Below are positions 6,318 to 6,347 of a stretch of DNA of 6,347 bases, piece after piece. Both the position numbers and the translations under genes were made by a program. The notes under the pieces were generated by a model that was not told the origin of the DNA, did no database searches, and was given only the letters and a program-made list of their open reading frames with translations. Origin of the DNA: Paracoccaceae bacterium (GTDB lineage: Bacteria; Pseudomonadota; Alphaproteobacteria; Rhodobacterales; Rhodobacteraceae); contig DQCI01000176.1 of NCBI GenBank assembly GCA_003545125.1, positions 30,833-37,179 of the forward strand. The letters run 5' to 3'. Every line of letters starts with the position of its first letter. Position 1 is the first letter of the stretch.

Positions 6318-6323
6318 CTCCGT
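6318..6323 (-). promoter_or_regulatory. Ribosome-binding site of the adaptor gene
   Basis: On the - strand, ACGGAG (6323 to 6318) lies 8 bases upstream of the adaptor ATG at 6309. It is a good Shine-Dalgarno match and the best in the window. The remaining bases to the window edge (6324-6347) show no recognisable promoter. The operon promoter, or a gene further upstream in the same operon, must lie outside. Confidence 0.7.
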
Positions 6324-6347
6324 GGCGGTTGGCCGTGCCTTTGGGGG

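Noticed and set aside
1..6347. Search for CRISPR arrays, tRNA/rRNA, transposons, phage or defence genes and other new systems
   Set aside because: I saw no regularly spaced repeats, cloverleaf, transposase motifs, terminal inverted repeats or defence-type domains. The content is an SDR, a GNAT-like protein and a standard efflux pair.

Overview
The window is GC-rich and densely coded, with strong G/C preference at third codon positions. The proteins look alphaproteobacterial, probably a Rhodobacterales/roseobacter-type or related genome. This assignment is inferred from composition and protein style, not from a marker gene. I see no RNA genes, insertion sequences, CRISPR array or phage genes.

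Layout from left to right: (1) bases 1-62 probably hold the last codons of a + strand gene cut by the window edge. (2) Bases 63-239 are non-coding and carry several short perfect inverted repeats. (3) Bases 240-1064 (- strand) encode a classical short-chain dehydrogenase/reductase resembling the gluconate 5-dehydrogenase-like branch. (4) Bases 1065-1336 are a divergent intergenic region with a 7-bp inverted repeat near its middle and a shared octamer (GATAGCGT) at almost the same distance from each start codon. (5) Bases 1337-2167 (+ strand) encode a GNAT-fold acyltransferase-like protein with a degenerate CoA loop and an extra C-terminal domain. (6) Bases 2168-2204 are a short convergent junction. 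(7) Bases 2205-5249 (- strand) encode a full-length RND efflux permease. (8) Bases 5260-6309 (- strand) encode its periplasmic adaptor, followed by 38 bases of upstream leader.

The adaptor and permease form a two-gene operon read right to left. The gap is 10 bases, and the permease ribosome-binding site overlaps the adaptor stop codon. Together they would make the inner-membrane and periplasmic parts of a proton-driven tripartite exporter. No outer-membrane channel gene or regulator is visible, so these would lie to the right of the window or elsewhere. The dehydrogenase and the GNAT protein are divergently transcribed and may share control signals. Nothing links them functionally to the pump.

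I found no convincing new biological system. The points most worth checking are the divergent promoter region, the degenerate GNAT loop, and the permease's departures from the AcrB proton-relay residues.
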